From Ghiorsea sp. (GTDB taxonomy: Bacteria > Pseudomonadota > Zetaproteobacteria > Mariprofundales > Mariprofundaceae), in assembly GCA_021772875.1 (NCBI GenBank), contig JAJFLD010000027.1, positions 1-9,431 on the forward strand: DNA of 9,431 bases, given 5' to 3'. Below, piece after piece: positions 1-6,556 of this stretch. The translations under genes were made by a program, and so were the position numbers. Positions within the stretch are counted from its first letter, which is position 1. Every line of letters begins with the position of its first letter. A model generated the notes under the pieces. That model saw only the letters and a list, made by a program, of their open reading frames with translations. It had not been told where the DNA came from and searched no databases.

Positions 1-1320
1 ATCACACCTCAAGATGGTGTACCTCGTGAAGAAGTAGCAGCTGCTGTTGCCGCAGAATCATCAACTGGTACTTGGACTACAGTTTGGACCGATCTATTAA
101 CTGACTTGGATTATTATAAAGGACGTGCTTACGCAATTGAAGACGTGCCTGGCGATGATACTTGTTTCTATGCGTTTGTCGCATACCCAATTGACCTTTT
201 TGAAGAAGGTTCAGTTGTAAACGTATTAACTTCATTGGTTGGTAACGTATTTGGCTTTAAAGCGCTACGTGCACTACGTTTGGAAGACATTCGTTTCCCA
301 CTTGCATATGTTATGACTTGTAATGGCCCACCACAAGGTATCCAACAAGAACGTGACATCTTGAACAAATATGGCCGTCCTCTATTGGGTTGTACAATCA
401 AACCTAAATTGGGCCTGTCTGCTAAAAACTACGGTCGTGCTTGCTACGAAGGTCTTCGCGGCGGTCTTGATTTCACTAAAGATGATGAAAACATCAACTC
501 ACAACCATTCATGCGCTGGCGTGCTCGTTTTGACTTCGTGCAAGAAGCCATCGTTAAAGCAGAAGCTGAAACGGGTGAGCGCAAAGGTCACTACTTAAAC
601 GTTACTGCACCTACATTTGATGAAATGATGAAACGTGCTGAATACGCTAAAGAAATCGGCACTCCAATCATCATGCATGATTACTTGACTGGTGGTTTGA
701 CTGCAAACACTGGTTTGGCACAATGGTGTCAAGACAATGGTATGCTTCTTCACATTCACCGTGCAATGCATGCTGTTCTTGACCGCAACCCACATCACGG
801 TATTCACTTCCGCGTATTGGCTAAAGTGCTTCGTTTGTCTGGTGGTGATCACCTTCACTCTGGTACAGTTGTTGGTAAACTTGAAGGCGATCGCGAAGCT
901 ACTTTGGGCTGGATTGATCTTATGCGCGACCCTTTCATCAAAGAAGTCCGTTCACGTGGTATCTTCTTCGATCAAGATTGGGGCGCTATGCCAGGTGTGA
1001 TTCCTGTTGCTTCTGGTGGTATCCACGTATGGCACATGCCTGCATTGGTTAACATCTTCGGCGATGACTCTTGCTTACAATTCGGTGGCGGTACACTTGG
1101 TCACCCATGGGGTAATGCTGCAGGCGCAGCTGCAAACCGTGTTGCTGTTGAAGCTTGTGTTGAAGCACGTAACCAAGGCCGTGAGCTTGAAGTTGAAGGT
1201 AAAGAAATTCTTACCAACGCTGCAACCAATAGCCCTGAGCTAAAAATTGCTATGGAAACATGGAAAGAAATCAAGTTTGAATTCGACACTGTTGATAAAC
1301 TAGACGTAAGTCATAAGTAA
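1..1320 (+). CDS. cbbL: RuBisCO large subunit, form IA (5' end missing)
   Basis: Catalytic subunit of ribulose-1,5-bisphosphate carboxylase/oxygenase, which fixes CO2 onto RuBP in the Calvin-Benson cycle in the cytoplasm. The reading frame is open from base 1 and codes 439 residues to the stop; form IA proteins are about 470, so roughly 30-35 N-terminal residues lie outside the window. All active-site landmarks are present (spinach numbering): K175 in TIKPKLG (400-402), the carbamylated K201 with D203 and E204 in GGLDFTKDDEN (478-489), H294 in HIHRAMH (757-759), H327 and loop-6 K334 in HLHSGTVVGKLEG (856-879), S379 (1012-1014) and the GGGTLGHPWGN phosphate site (from 1084). The wording of the protein is form IA, close to Halothiobacillus-type sequences as I recall them. 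The TTG at 106 is internal, because ESSTGTW, an essential N-terminal motif, lies before it. First gene of the cbbLS-orf-QO-orf operon. Confidence 0.98.
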   Translation: MTPQDGVPREEVAAAVAAESSTGTWTTVWTDLLTDLDYYKGRAYAIEDVPGDDTCFYAFVAYPIDLFEEGSVVNVLTSLVGNVFGFKALRALRLEDIRFPLAYVMTCNGPPQGIQQERDILNKYGRPLLGCTIKPKLGLSAKNYGRACYEGLRGGLDFTKDDENINSQPFMRWRARFDFVQEAIVKAEAETGERKGHYLNVTAPTFDEMMKRAEYAKEIGTPIIMHDYLTGGLTANTGLAQWCQDNGMLLHIHRAMHAVLDRNPHHGIHFRVLAKVLRLSGGDHLHSGTVVGKLEGDREATLGWIDLMRDPFIKEVRSRGIFFDQDWGAMPGVIPVASGGIHVWHMPALVNIFGDDSCLQFGGGTLGHPWGNAAGAAANRVAVEACVEARNQGRELEVEGKEILTNAATNSPELKIAMETWKEIKFEFDTVDKLDVSHK

Positions 1321-1351
1321 ACAGTAGCCGCAAATTAAACTTTGCTGTTGC

Positions 1352-1375
1352 GGTAGGGTGGTCTTCCACCCTACC
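1352..1375 (+). promoter_or_regulatory. perfect intercistronic hairpin between cbbL and cbbS
   Basis: A perfect 10-bp inverted repeat, GGTAGGGTGG / CCACCCTACC, closes a four-base TCTT loop. It is GC-rich and not followed by a T tract, so it does not look like a full intrinsic terminator. It starts 31 bases after the cbbL stop and ends 50 bases before cbbS. A role in protecting the 3' end of cbbL mRNA, or in partial attenuation, is inferred. An overlapping weaker hairpin (CCGCAA 1328-1333 with TTGCGG 1348-1353) shares two bases with it, so the two would compete. The sequence also has the look of a dispersed REP-type palindrome, which cannot be tested in one window. Confidence 0.75.
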
Positions 1376-1425
1376 AAACAACAGATATTTCCATACAATT
1401 TAAAAAAAATATTAGGAGTAATATT

Positions 1426-1785
1426 ATGAGTGATATGCAAGATTACGGCTCAAGCTTGGGCAATGCTGCTCAAAGCCGCAAATTTGAAACTTTTTCATAC
1501 TTACCAGCACTAAGCAAAGAATCAACACGTGCTCAAATTCAGTACATTGTTGATAAAGGCTGGAACCCATCCATTGAACATTCTGAACCAGAACATGCTT
1601 CAGGAAACTATTGGTACATGTGGAAACTTCCATTGTTTGGCGAAACAAATGTTGATGCCATCCTTAAAGAATTAGAATTATGCCATACTGCACATCCAAA
1701 GAACCACGTCCGTCTTTTGGGCTTGGATAACTTTAAACAATGTGCAGGCACTTCTATGGTAATCTACCGCGGTACTGCTGTTTAA
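1426..1785 (+). CDS. cbbS: RuBisCO small subunit, form IA (IAq subtype)
   Basis: Small subunit (119 residues) that caps the CbbL octamer to make the L8S8 holoenzyme. Recognisable family segments are KFETFSYLP (about 19-27), GWNPSIEH (45-52), the highly conserved YWYMWKLPLFGET (62-74) and the C-terminal VIYRGTAV. The N-terminal stretch between MQDYGSSL and KFETFSYLP is several residues longer than in carboxysomal CbbS as I recall it. That insertion marks the non-carboxysomal IAq subtype and agrees with cbbQ-cbbO downstream. The ATG at 1426 is preceded by AGGAG (1414-1418) at a good spacing. The gene lies 105 bases after cbbL and is separated from it by a strong hairpin. Confidence 0.97.
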   Translation: MSDMQDYGSSLGNAAQSRKFETFSYLPALSKESTRAQIQYIVDKGWNPSIEHSEPEHASGNYWYMWKLPLFGETNVDAILKELELCHTAHPKNHVRLLGLDNFKQCAGTSMVIYRGTAV

Positions 1786-1801
1786 TTAAATCATGAAAAA
1801 G

Positions 1802-1833
1802 AACCTAGTCACTGTTCAATCAGTGGCTAGGTT
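1802..1833 (+). terminator. hairpin after cbbS, probable partial terminator/attenuator
   Basis: Inverted repeat AACCTAGTCACTG (1802-1814) / CAGTGGCTAGGTT (1821-1833) with a six-base loop TTCAAT. The 13-bp stem contains one U.G wobble in RNA. It is flanked by AAAAAG upstream and TTTATT downstream, so it resembles a modest intrinsic terminator, usable partly in both directions. It sits between cbbS and the next gene, whose AGGAA ribosome site (1842-1846) starts only 8 bases after the stem. The likely effect, by inference, is that most transcripts stop after cbbLS and a minority continue into the activase genes. Confidence 0.7.
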
Positions 1834-1850
1834 TATTCACTAGGAATATA

Positions 1851-2162
1851 ATGAATAAACCAAGAGTCTATGTAGGTCTTGAAAATGAAATCAATGGTGG
1901 CATGACCCCTATTGGTAAAGTGATCCGAGATGCTTGGGTATTTGAAATACTCGATGAAAATGAAACATGTAAAGGCTGGAACCTAGCCGGGATTGACTCA
2001 CTGTTACAAAAGGTCAATGCCGAGTGGGACAAATATGGCTGCTTGGTTAGTCATCTTCCACCTGAGTTAGCACAACGTCATGCCCGAATCCATGGCGAGG
2101 GCTTGAAAAAGGCCAACCAAGCCGGCTGGTACGGCGAATTTGAAACAGACGATGAAGATTAA
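1851..2162 (+). CDS. small conserved-looking protein of the cbb operon, function unknown
   Basis: Codes 103 residues starting MNKPRVYVGL, with AGGAA at 1842-1846 just ahead of the ATG. There is no signal peptide or membrane segment, so it is presumably cytoplasmic. The middle is rich in aromatic and glycine landmarks (GGMTPIGKVIRDAWVFEIL about 16-34; CKGWNLAGI 40-48; AEWDKYGCLVSHLPPELAQRHARIH about 57-81). The end is very acidic (ETDDED). The pattern feels like that of small hypothetical proteins from autotrophic proteobacteria, but I cannot name a family. It lies between cbbS and cbbQ, 65 bases after cbbS and 68 before cbbQ, on the same strand and in the same base composition. A role in RuBisCO assembly or activation is inferred from position alone. 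Confidence 0.85.
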   Translation: MNKPRVYVGLENEINGGMTPIGKVIRDAWVFEILDENETCKGWNLAGIDSLLQKVNAEWDKYGCLVSHLPPELAQRHARIHGEGLKKANQAGWYGEFETDDED

Positions 2163-2230
2163 ACACGTTTGAATCTGTGTTTTATGCGTTGCAAGATGTT
2201 ATTAAAAATTGATATCCAGAGGTGAAGTAA

Positions 2231-3049
2231 ATGTCAGGCATTACATCTGTTGATCCAAATCAATACCTAATTAAAAACAAACCCTATTACGAACCCATCA
2301 GCAATGAAGTTGATTTATATGAAGCAGCTTATAATGTGCGCATGCCTATGATGTTAAAAGGCCCAACTGGTTGTGGTAAATCACGTTTTGTTGAGCATAT
2401 GGCATGGCGACTAAAACGCCCACTTATCACAGTGGCATGTAATGAAGACATGACTGCATCGGATTTGGTAGGGCGCTTCTTGCTCGATAAAGACGGTACA
2501 AAATGGCAAGATGGCCCATTAACCACAGCTGCTCGTATTGGTGCTATTTGTTATCTTGATGAAGTGGTTGAAGCCCGCCAAGATACAACTGTTGTTATCC
2601 ATCCGCTAACCGACCACAGACGCACATTGCCTTTGGATAAAAAAGGTGAGCTGATTGAAGCCCACCCAGACTTCCAATTGGTGATTTCATACAACCCTGG
2701 TTATCAAAGTTTGATGAAAGACTTGAAACAATCGACCAAACAACGTTTTGGTGGTTTGGACTTTGATTACCCTACTTCTGACTTAGAAGTTTCTATTTTG
2801 GTCAAAGAATCAGGTGTGGACAAAGATGTTGCTGAAAAACTCGTTCAAATTGCGCATCGCGCACGTAACCTAAAAGGTCACGGTTTGGACGAAGGTATTT
2901 CAACACGTTTGCTTGTTTATGCAGGGCAACTTATCAGTAAAGGTGTGGAACCTGAAGCTGCTTGCAGCATGACTATGGTCACCCCACTAACCGATGACCC
3001 AGATATGCGCGACACACTGAACGCTGCTGTTCAAACATTTTTTAGCTAA
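2231..3049 (+). CDS. cbbQ: CbbQ, MoxR-type AAA+ RuBisCO activase subunit
   Basis: ATPase motor (272 residues) of the CbbQO activase, which remodels inhibited RuBisCO to release tight-binding sugar phosphates. The ring-forming AAA+ fold shows Walker A GPTGCGKS (44-51), a pore-loop region GRFLLDKDGTKWQDGPL (81-97), Walker B ICYLDE (106-111), sensor-1 Asn in SYNPGYQ (N155), a candidate arginine finger in KQRFGG (R172), and a sensor-2 motif STRLLV (224-229). Length and motif order match CbbQ/NorQ/GvpN-type MoxR proteins; the place between cbbLS and cbbO makes CbbQ the clear choice. The ATG at 2231 has AGAGGTGA (2218-2225) upstream. In the family CbbQ works as a hexamer with one bound CbbO. Confidence 0.97.
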   Translation: MSGITSVDPNQYLIKNKPYYEPISNEVDLYEAAYNVRMPMMLKGPTGCGKSRFVEHMAWRLKRPLITVACNEDMTASDLVGRFLLDKDGTKWQDGPLTTAARIGAICYLDEVVEARQDTTVVIHPLTDHRRTLPLDKKGELIEAHPDFQLVISYNPGYQSLMKDLKQSTKQRFGGLDFDYPTSDLEVSILVKESGVDKDVAEKLVQIAHRARNLKGHGLDEGISTRLLVYAGQLISKGVEPEAACSMTMVTPLTDDPDMRDTLNAAVQTFFS

Positions 3050-3058
3050 TACGGACTA

Positions 3059-3122
3059 TTGTGTTGCGTAATGCCAAAAGAACCTTCGCTTTTTTTGGTT
3101 CCTCTGGTTGTACGCAACACAA
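3059..3122 (+). promoter_or_regulatory. long interrupted hairpin between cbbQ and cbbO
   Basis: A 64-base inverted repeat fills over half of the cbbQ-cbbO gap. The outer arms TTGTGTTGCGTA (3059-3070) and TACGCAACACAA (3111-3122) pair perfectly over 12 bp. After a symmetric 3x3 internal loop, the inner arms CCAAAAGAACC (3074-3084) and GGTTCCTCTGG (3097-3107) pair in 9 of 11 positions. The 12-base loop holds a run of seven T. There is no T tract after the outer stem. It could be an mRNA processing or stability element that sets cbbO level apart from cbbQ, or a small palindromic repeat insertion. The structure is seen directly; the function is inferred. Confidence 0.75.
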
Positions 3123-3165
3123 CAACAATATTGTCTTTAAACTAATGCTAAGAGGTGTTTAAACT

Positions 3166-5511
3166 ATGTCTTCTATTCACTTAGAAAGCTATTCAGAACT
3201 ATTAGAAAAAACATCGCCTGAAATCAGAATCGCGCTCGAGGGCGCTTTTCATGAGGCTGCGCGTATCATGTCGCCAACTGGCCTTGAAGCTTATCTTGAA
3301 GGCGCCAAAACACTTAGTAATTTGGGGCGTGGTAATGATTTAGTCATTACCTATATACACGAAATACCCCTGATTGCCAAAGAGTGTGGTGAGGATATTA
3401 TTCCTGATTGTATCTCTGCGGCCATGAAAGTTTCATCCATGACTTCCGGAGAAGTCATCATGTTGCTTTTCTCAAGCCTTCCAACTGCGGCAAGACATTT
3501 GGGTGACGCTCAACTTGTGCGTGGTTATTTAACACTGATTCACCAACTTGCATCTACAGCTTCTCGTGGCTTACGCCCTATGCTCAACCACATTGATGAG
3601 TTGCTTTCAAAATTAACCTTAAGTGGCTTACGTCGTTGGGCTCAGTTTGGAGCACAAGCATACCGCCGTGATTTCAACAACTTAACTTCATACTTTAATC
3701 TGGAATCTGCCGATAGCCGTGCGATGTTGGAAAAAGAACGCCGTGGCGTACTGTTTGTTCGCGTACAAAGAAAATTAAATTTCTATATGCGTGCTTTATG
3801 GGGGCGTGATTTTTTCCTTCGCCCTACAGGTGCTGATTTTGCAGATTTTCGCCCTTATGTTGAAGATCGTATCATGTATGTACCAGATGCCTTGGATGAT
3901 ATTGAAGGCATCGCTGGGCTAGAAGTTTATCGTGCAACTGTTGCTCATATGGCTGCACACATGATGTATTCAACCAGCTCCGTTTCAGCTGAACAATTAA
4001 GCCCTGCCCAAATGTTTTTCATTGGTCTGATTGAAGATGCGCGTGTGGAATATAAAGCCATGCAAGAGTTTCCAGGCTTAAGAAAATTATGGCGCTCACT
4101 CATGAATGTCTCTTTTGAGAGTGAAGTTGAACATGAAACAGTAGAAATACTGGAAAAACTATCCTTACACTTGCTCGACCAAAAAGCCGATAACATTGAG
4201 CCTTTCTTAAAAGATTTTGCCAATAAATTTCATGATGAAATTGAAGCCAATCAAGATGACAATCATTTCTCATGGATGATGGGTGTTGAGTTATTTAATA
4301 TCTTTTCTGCAAAAAAAGCTGTGCCTAGCTTGCGCATCTTAGAGCGTTATCGAAACCCCTATCGTGATGACAACCGCATCGTTTGGCATTTTGAAGATGC
4401 CAACTGGGACACTGGTTTTGAATATGTTGCAGCAAGCCAACGCCAAGTACGCCGTGAAGTTAGTGTGATTGAAATGGCAAACGAAGTGGATTGTGAATTG
4501 GCTGGTGATGATGCACAAGAAATTTGGACTTGTTCTACAGAAATGCGTCCTTATGAAGATGATTTGACTGATAATACCAAGAGTTTTAATGAGATGTGGG
4601 GCAAAGAGCCCATTTCAGATCCCTTCCATTATCAAGAGTGGGATTATCAAATTCAATTGCACCGTCCCGACTGGGTCACTGTTTATGAGCGCAGAAAACC
4701 CAAAGGTGATTTTGAAGACATCAATCATATTCTTGCCGAATACAAACCTGTTGCGCACCGCATTCGTCAAATCATTGATTTATTAACCCCTGCAGGTGTA
4801 CAACGGCAGCGTGGCATGGAAGATGGTGATGAAATTGATCTGAATGCCGCTGTTGATGCCATGATTTCACTGCGCATGGGCGAACAACCCAGCACCAGAA
4901 TCACCATGCGTAATGTTTTAAAAACACGTGATGTCGCAGTGGTCGTGCTTATGGATTTATCCGAATCCACCAATGAAAAACTCGGCGACTCTGATAAAAC
5001 AGTGCTACAACTTACACGTGAAGCAGCAACACTGGTAGCCACTGCCATTGATGGCATTGGTGATCCCTTTGCCTTGCATGGTTTTGCATCCGATGGTCGC
5101 CATGATGTGCAATATTATCGCTTTAAAGATTTCAACCAAAAATATGATGATGAAGCCAAATCACGCCTTGCAGGTATGACAGGTGGTCTATCAACGCGCA
5201 TGGGTGCTGCTTTACGCCACGCTGGCAATCATTTGTTAAAACAGCAGGAGAAACGCAAGCTTATTCTGCTGGTGACTGATGGTGAACCTGCTGATATTGA
5301 TGAAACAGATCCGCAACACTTGCGTCATGATACCAAAAAAGCTGTTGAAGAGCTTTATGGTACTGGTGTACTCACCTATTGCCTGACGCTTGATCCCCAT
5401 GCTGATGATTATGTTAAACGTATTTTCGGTGAAAACAATTATACGGTAATTGATCATGTGGATCGTTTGCCAGAGCAATTGCCCTTGTTGTTTGCCAGTT
5501 TAACGGGTTAA
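3166..5511 (+). CDS. cbbO: CbbO, von Willebrand A-domain RuBisCO activase adaptor
   Basis: Adaptor (781 residues) that tethers the CbbQ ring to RuBisCO; in characterised systems its metal-bound MIDAS contacts an acidic residue of CbbL. The long N-terminal part (about 1-580) is the helical CbbO/NorD-type region. It includes the family-typical stretch with RVQRKLNFYMRALWGRDFFLRP (199-220) and YRATVAHMAAH (255-265). The C-terminal part (about 588-781) is a vWA domain with a complete MIDAS: DLSES (597-601), T677 in GGLSTRMG, and D705 in LLVTDGEP (701-708). The length is normal for CbbO, and no frameshift is seen. The ATG at 3166 follows AGAGGTG (3151-3157). The gene lies 116 bases after cbbQ behind a long hairpin, and ends 5 bases before the next ORF. 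Confidence 0.97.
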   Translation: MSSIHLESYSELLEKTSPEIRIALEGAFHEAARIMSPTGLEAYLEGAKTLSNLGRGNDLVITYIHEIPLIAKECGEDIIPDCISAAMKVSSMTSGEVIMLLFSSLPTAARHLGDAQLVRGYLTLIHQLASTASRGLRPMLNHIDELLSKLTLSGLRRWAQFGAQAYRRDFNNLTSYFNLESADSRAMLEKERRGVLFVRVQRKLNFYMRALWGRDFFLRPTGADFADFRPYVEDRIMYVPDALDDIEGIAGLEVYRATVAHMAAHMMYSTSSVSAEQLSPAQMFFIGLIEDARVEYKAMQEFPGLRKLWRSLMNVSFESEVEHETVEILEKLSLHLLDQKADNIEPFLKDFANKFHDEIEANQDDNHFSWMMGVELFNIFSAKKAVPSLRILERYRNPYRDDNRIVWHFEDANWDTGFEYVAASQRQVRREVSVIEMANEVDCELAGDDAQEIWTCSTEMRPYEDDLTDNTKSFNEMWGKEPISDPFHYQEWDYQIQLHRPDWVTVYERRKPKGDFEDINHILAEYKPVAHRIRQIIDLLTPAGVQRQRGMEDGDEIDLNAAVDAMISLRMGEQPSTRITMRNVLKTRDVAVVVLMDLSESTNEKLGDSDKTVLQLTREAATLVATAIDGIGDPFALHGFASDGRHDVQYYRFKDFNQKYDDEAKSRLAGMTGGLSTRMGAALRHAGNHLLKQQEKRKLILLVTDGEPADIDETDPQHLRHDTKKAVEELYGTGVLTYCLTLDPHADDYVKRIFGENNYTVIDHVDRLPEQLPLLFASLTG

Positions 5512-5516
5512 ACCAT

Positions 5517-5879
5517 TTGACCACGCGTATTGATGGTATGCCCGTTTATGCATCACGCCCCTGTGAGCTGGATGCAGAAGTATATAATTTATGGCGTCGG
5601 GCCCATCTGCATTTTAAAAGCCCTATTCGTGTTGATTTACCCGGTTTAAATCAAATGGCTTTGATTATTGATGAACATAGCTGGGTGGTGGTTGATCAAG
5701 TGCAATATGATATGCCTGTATTGGCATGGGTGGATTTGCAACTGGAAAACCGCGATAATTTACATCTTCCTGTGCCCTGCACCCTAAACTTCTACCATTA
5801 TATGGCTTCAGCTGTGCGTGCTAAAGCATTGGCTTGCATGGCTGAAGCGCTAACGCTCAAACTTAAAGAGTTGGATTAG
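5517..5879 (+). CDS. small protein downstream of cbbO, function unknown
   Basis: Codes 120 residues if the TTG at 5517 is used, or 113 from the ATG at 5538; neither has a strong ribosome site. The TTG lies only 5 bases after the cbbO stop, which favours translational coupling. The protein is soluble-looking, with no signal or membrane segment. It has a patterned sequence: an N-terminal VYNLWRRAHLHFKSPIRVDLPG (about 22-43), a beta-rich core with HSWVVVDQVQYDMPVLAWVDLQLE (about 54-77), then LHLPVPCTLNFYHYMAS and a helical, Ala/Leu/Lys-rich end. The high content of conserved-type residues (W, H, C, P) suggests a real folded protein. I do not recognise a named family. It is the last gene of the cbb operon and may be linked to RuBisCO activation by position. 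Confidence 0.8.
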   Translation: MTTRIDGMPVYASRPCELDAEVYNLWRRAHLHFKSPIRVDLPGLNQMALIIDEHSWVVVDQVQYDMPVLAWVDLQLENRDNLHLPVPCTLNFYHYMASAVRAKALACMAEALTLKLKELD

Positions 5880-5895
5880 CTTAAACCCTCAGTGC

Positions 5896-6402
5896 TCAAG
5901 TTTCATCCTCAAGCAGCCAATCTGAAGGCAATAATGCATAAGGCTGATATAGAGGATGTACTGGCTCGCCTGTCTTTGCCAATTTTAATACTTTTAATTT
6001 TCTTTTGTGTTTTTTAAGCAACTGTCGCATATACGTTGAGCGCTTCAAATGCTGACCATGATTACCCCAAGCACAAACAATTTGTGCCACATCGTTCGCC
6101 AATGCCGCAATCACTTGATTATTTTCAGGGCCCACAGGGTCGATAACACTTTTCATGGCTTGCGGATCAGTTGCGCGGTATGCAAAGATGTTACACACCA
6201 CAAGCCCACCAAAACCCATAAGCCTTGCTCTGCGTTCGCAACGCTCAACTGTAGGGTCATTATGAATTTCATCTGCGGTTGAAGGATTTAACATCAAAAA
6301 CATCACTTTGGGTTTTGTTTTATCCCAAGTGCGCCAAAGTTTGTATCTGTATGCTCGACATGGCGAGAAATCAGCACCACGATCTACTCTGCCTGCTATC
6401 AT
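5896..6402 (-). CDS. DUF1643 family protein
   Basis: Codes 168 residues of the DUF1643 family, whose biochemical role is not established. Family landmarks are clear: FSPCRAYRYKLWRTWD (12-27), VMFLMLNPSTADEIHNDPTVERC (33-55), GLVVCNIFAYRATDP (66-80), CAWGNHG (110-116) and LAKTGEPVHPLYQP (141-154). The start at 6402 is supported by GGGGAAG on the minus strand (6405-6411) just upstream, and the protein is full length for the family. No signal peptide or membrane segment is seen. It is transcribed towards the cbb operon, with stops only 16 bases apart and no clear terminator between them. DUF1643 genes are often accessory or singly placed, so a functional link to RuBisCO is not implied. Confidence 0.93.
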   Translation of the reverse strand: MIAGRVDRGADFSPCRAYRYKLWRTWDKTKPKVMFLMLNPSTADEIHNDPTVERCERRARLMGFGGLVVCNIFAYRATDPQAMKSVIDPVGPENNQVIAALANDVAQIVCAWGNHGQHLKRSTYMRQLLKKHKRKLKVLKLAKTGEPVHPLYQPYALLPSDWLLEDET

Positions 6403-6414
6403 GTCTTCCCCACA

Positions 6415-6507
6415 TCAATCATTGCCAAACCATAACATACCAATGCGGTAGAAATAAGCCTTGGCTCTTCGCCGCTCACGTTTTGCTTTATCGTTAAGTT
6501 GCTTCAT
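6415..6507 (-). CDS. possible 30-residue basic small protein upstream of DUF1643 gene
   Basis: A minus-strand ORF beginning ATG at 6505-6507 codes 30 residues: a strongly basic front (MKQLNDKAKRERRRAKA) and an aromatic end (YFYRIGMLWFGND). Its TGA lies 12 bases before the DUF1643 start, and it fills most of the gap between the DUF1643 gene and the divergent exported-protein gene. The frame stays open further upstream to 6657, but that part runs antisense to the exported gene and looks like shadow. There is no Shine-Dalgarno sequence before the ATG, which counts against it. The composition (charged, then amphipathic aromatic) is protein-like. It could be a small protein, a leader peptide for the DUF1643 gene, or chance. 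Confidence 0.35.
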   Translation of the reverse strand: MKQLNDKAKRERRRAKAYFYRIGMLWFGND

Positions 6508-6546
6508 ATTTTGATTTGATGTAAATTGAGTGGGAAATTCATTCTC

Positions 6547-6553
6547 GGAGGGG
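6547..6553 (+). promoter_or_regulatory. ribosome binding site fixing the start of the exported protein
   Basis: GGAGGGG lies immediately before TTTATG and supports initiation at the ATG at 6557. The in-frame GTG at 6530, which would add nine residues ahead of the signal peptide, has no such site. Confidence 0.85.
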
Positions 6554-6556
6554 TTT

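Noticed and set aside
106..108. TTG as the start of cbbL
   Set aside because: The same frame is open to base 1 and includes the conserved ESSTGTWTTVWTD segment before this codon, so it is internal.
595..858. 87-codon minus-strand ORF inside cbbL, and similar antisense ORFs at 3945-4223, 4767-5057 and 5236-5478 in cbbO
   Set aside because: They lie wholly antisense to clearly coding genes, have low-complexity Ser/Thr/Val-rich composition and no ribosome sites or motifs.
2161..2182. AAACAC / GTGTTT inverted pair after the small gene, as a terminator
   Set aside because: Only 6 AT-rich pairs with a 10-base loop; too weak to support.
1321..5879. Carboxysome operon
   Set aside because: No CsoS2, shell protein or carboxysomal carbonic anhydrase genes follow cbbS; cbbQ and cbbO and the IAq-type CbbS point to free cytoplasmic RuBisCO.
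6530..6556. GTG at 6530 as start of the exported protein
   Set aside because: It lacks a ribosome site, and the strong GGAGGGG at 6547-6553 would then be inside the coding region; the ATG at 6557 gives a normal signal peptide.
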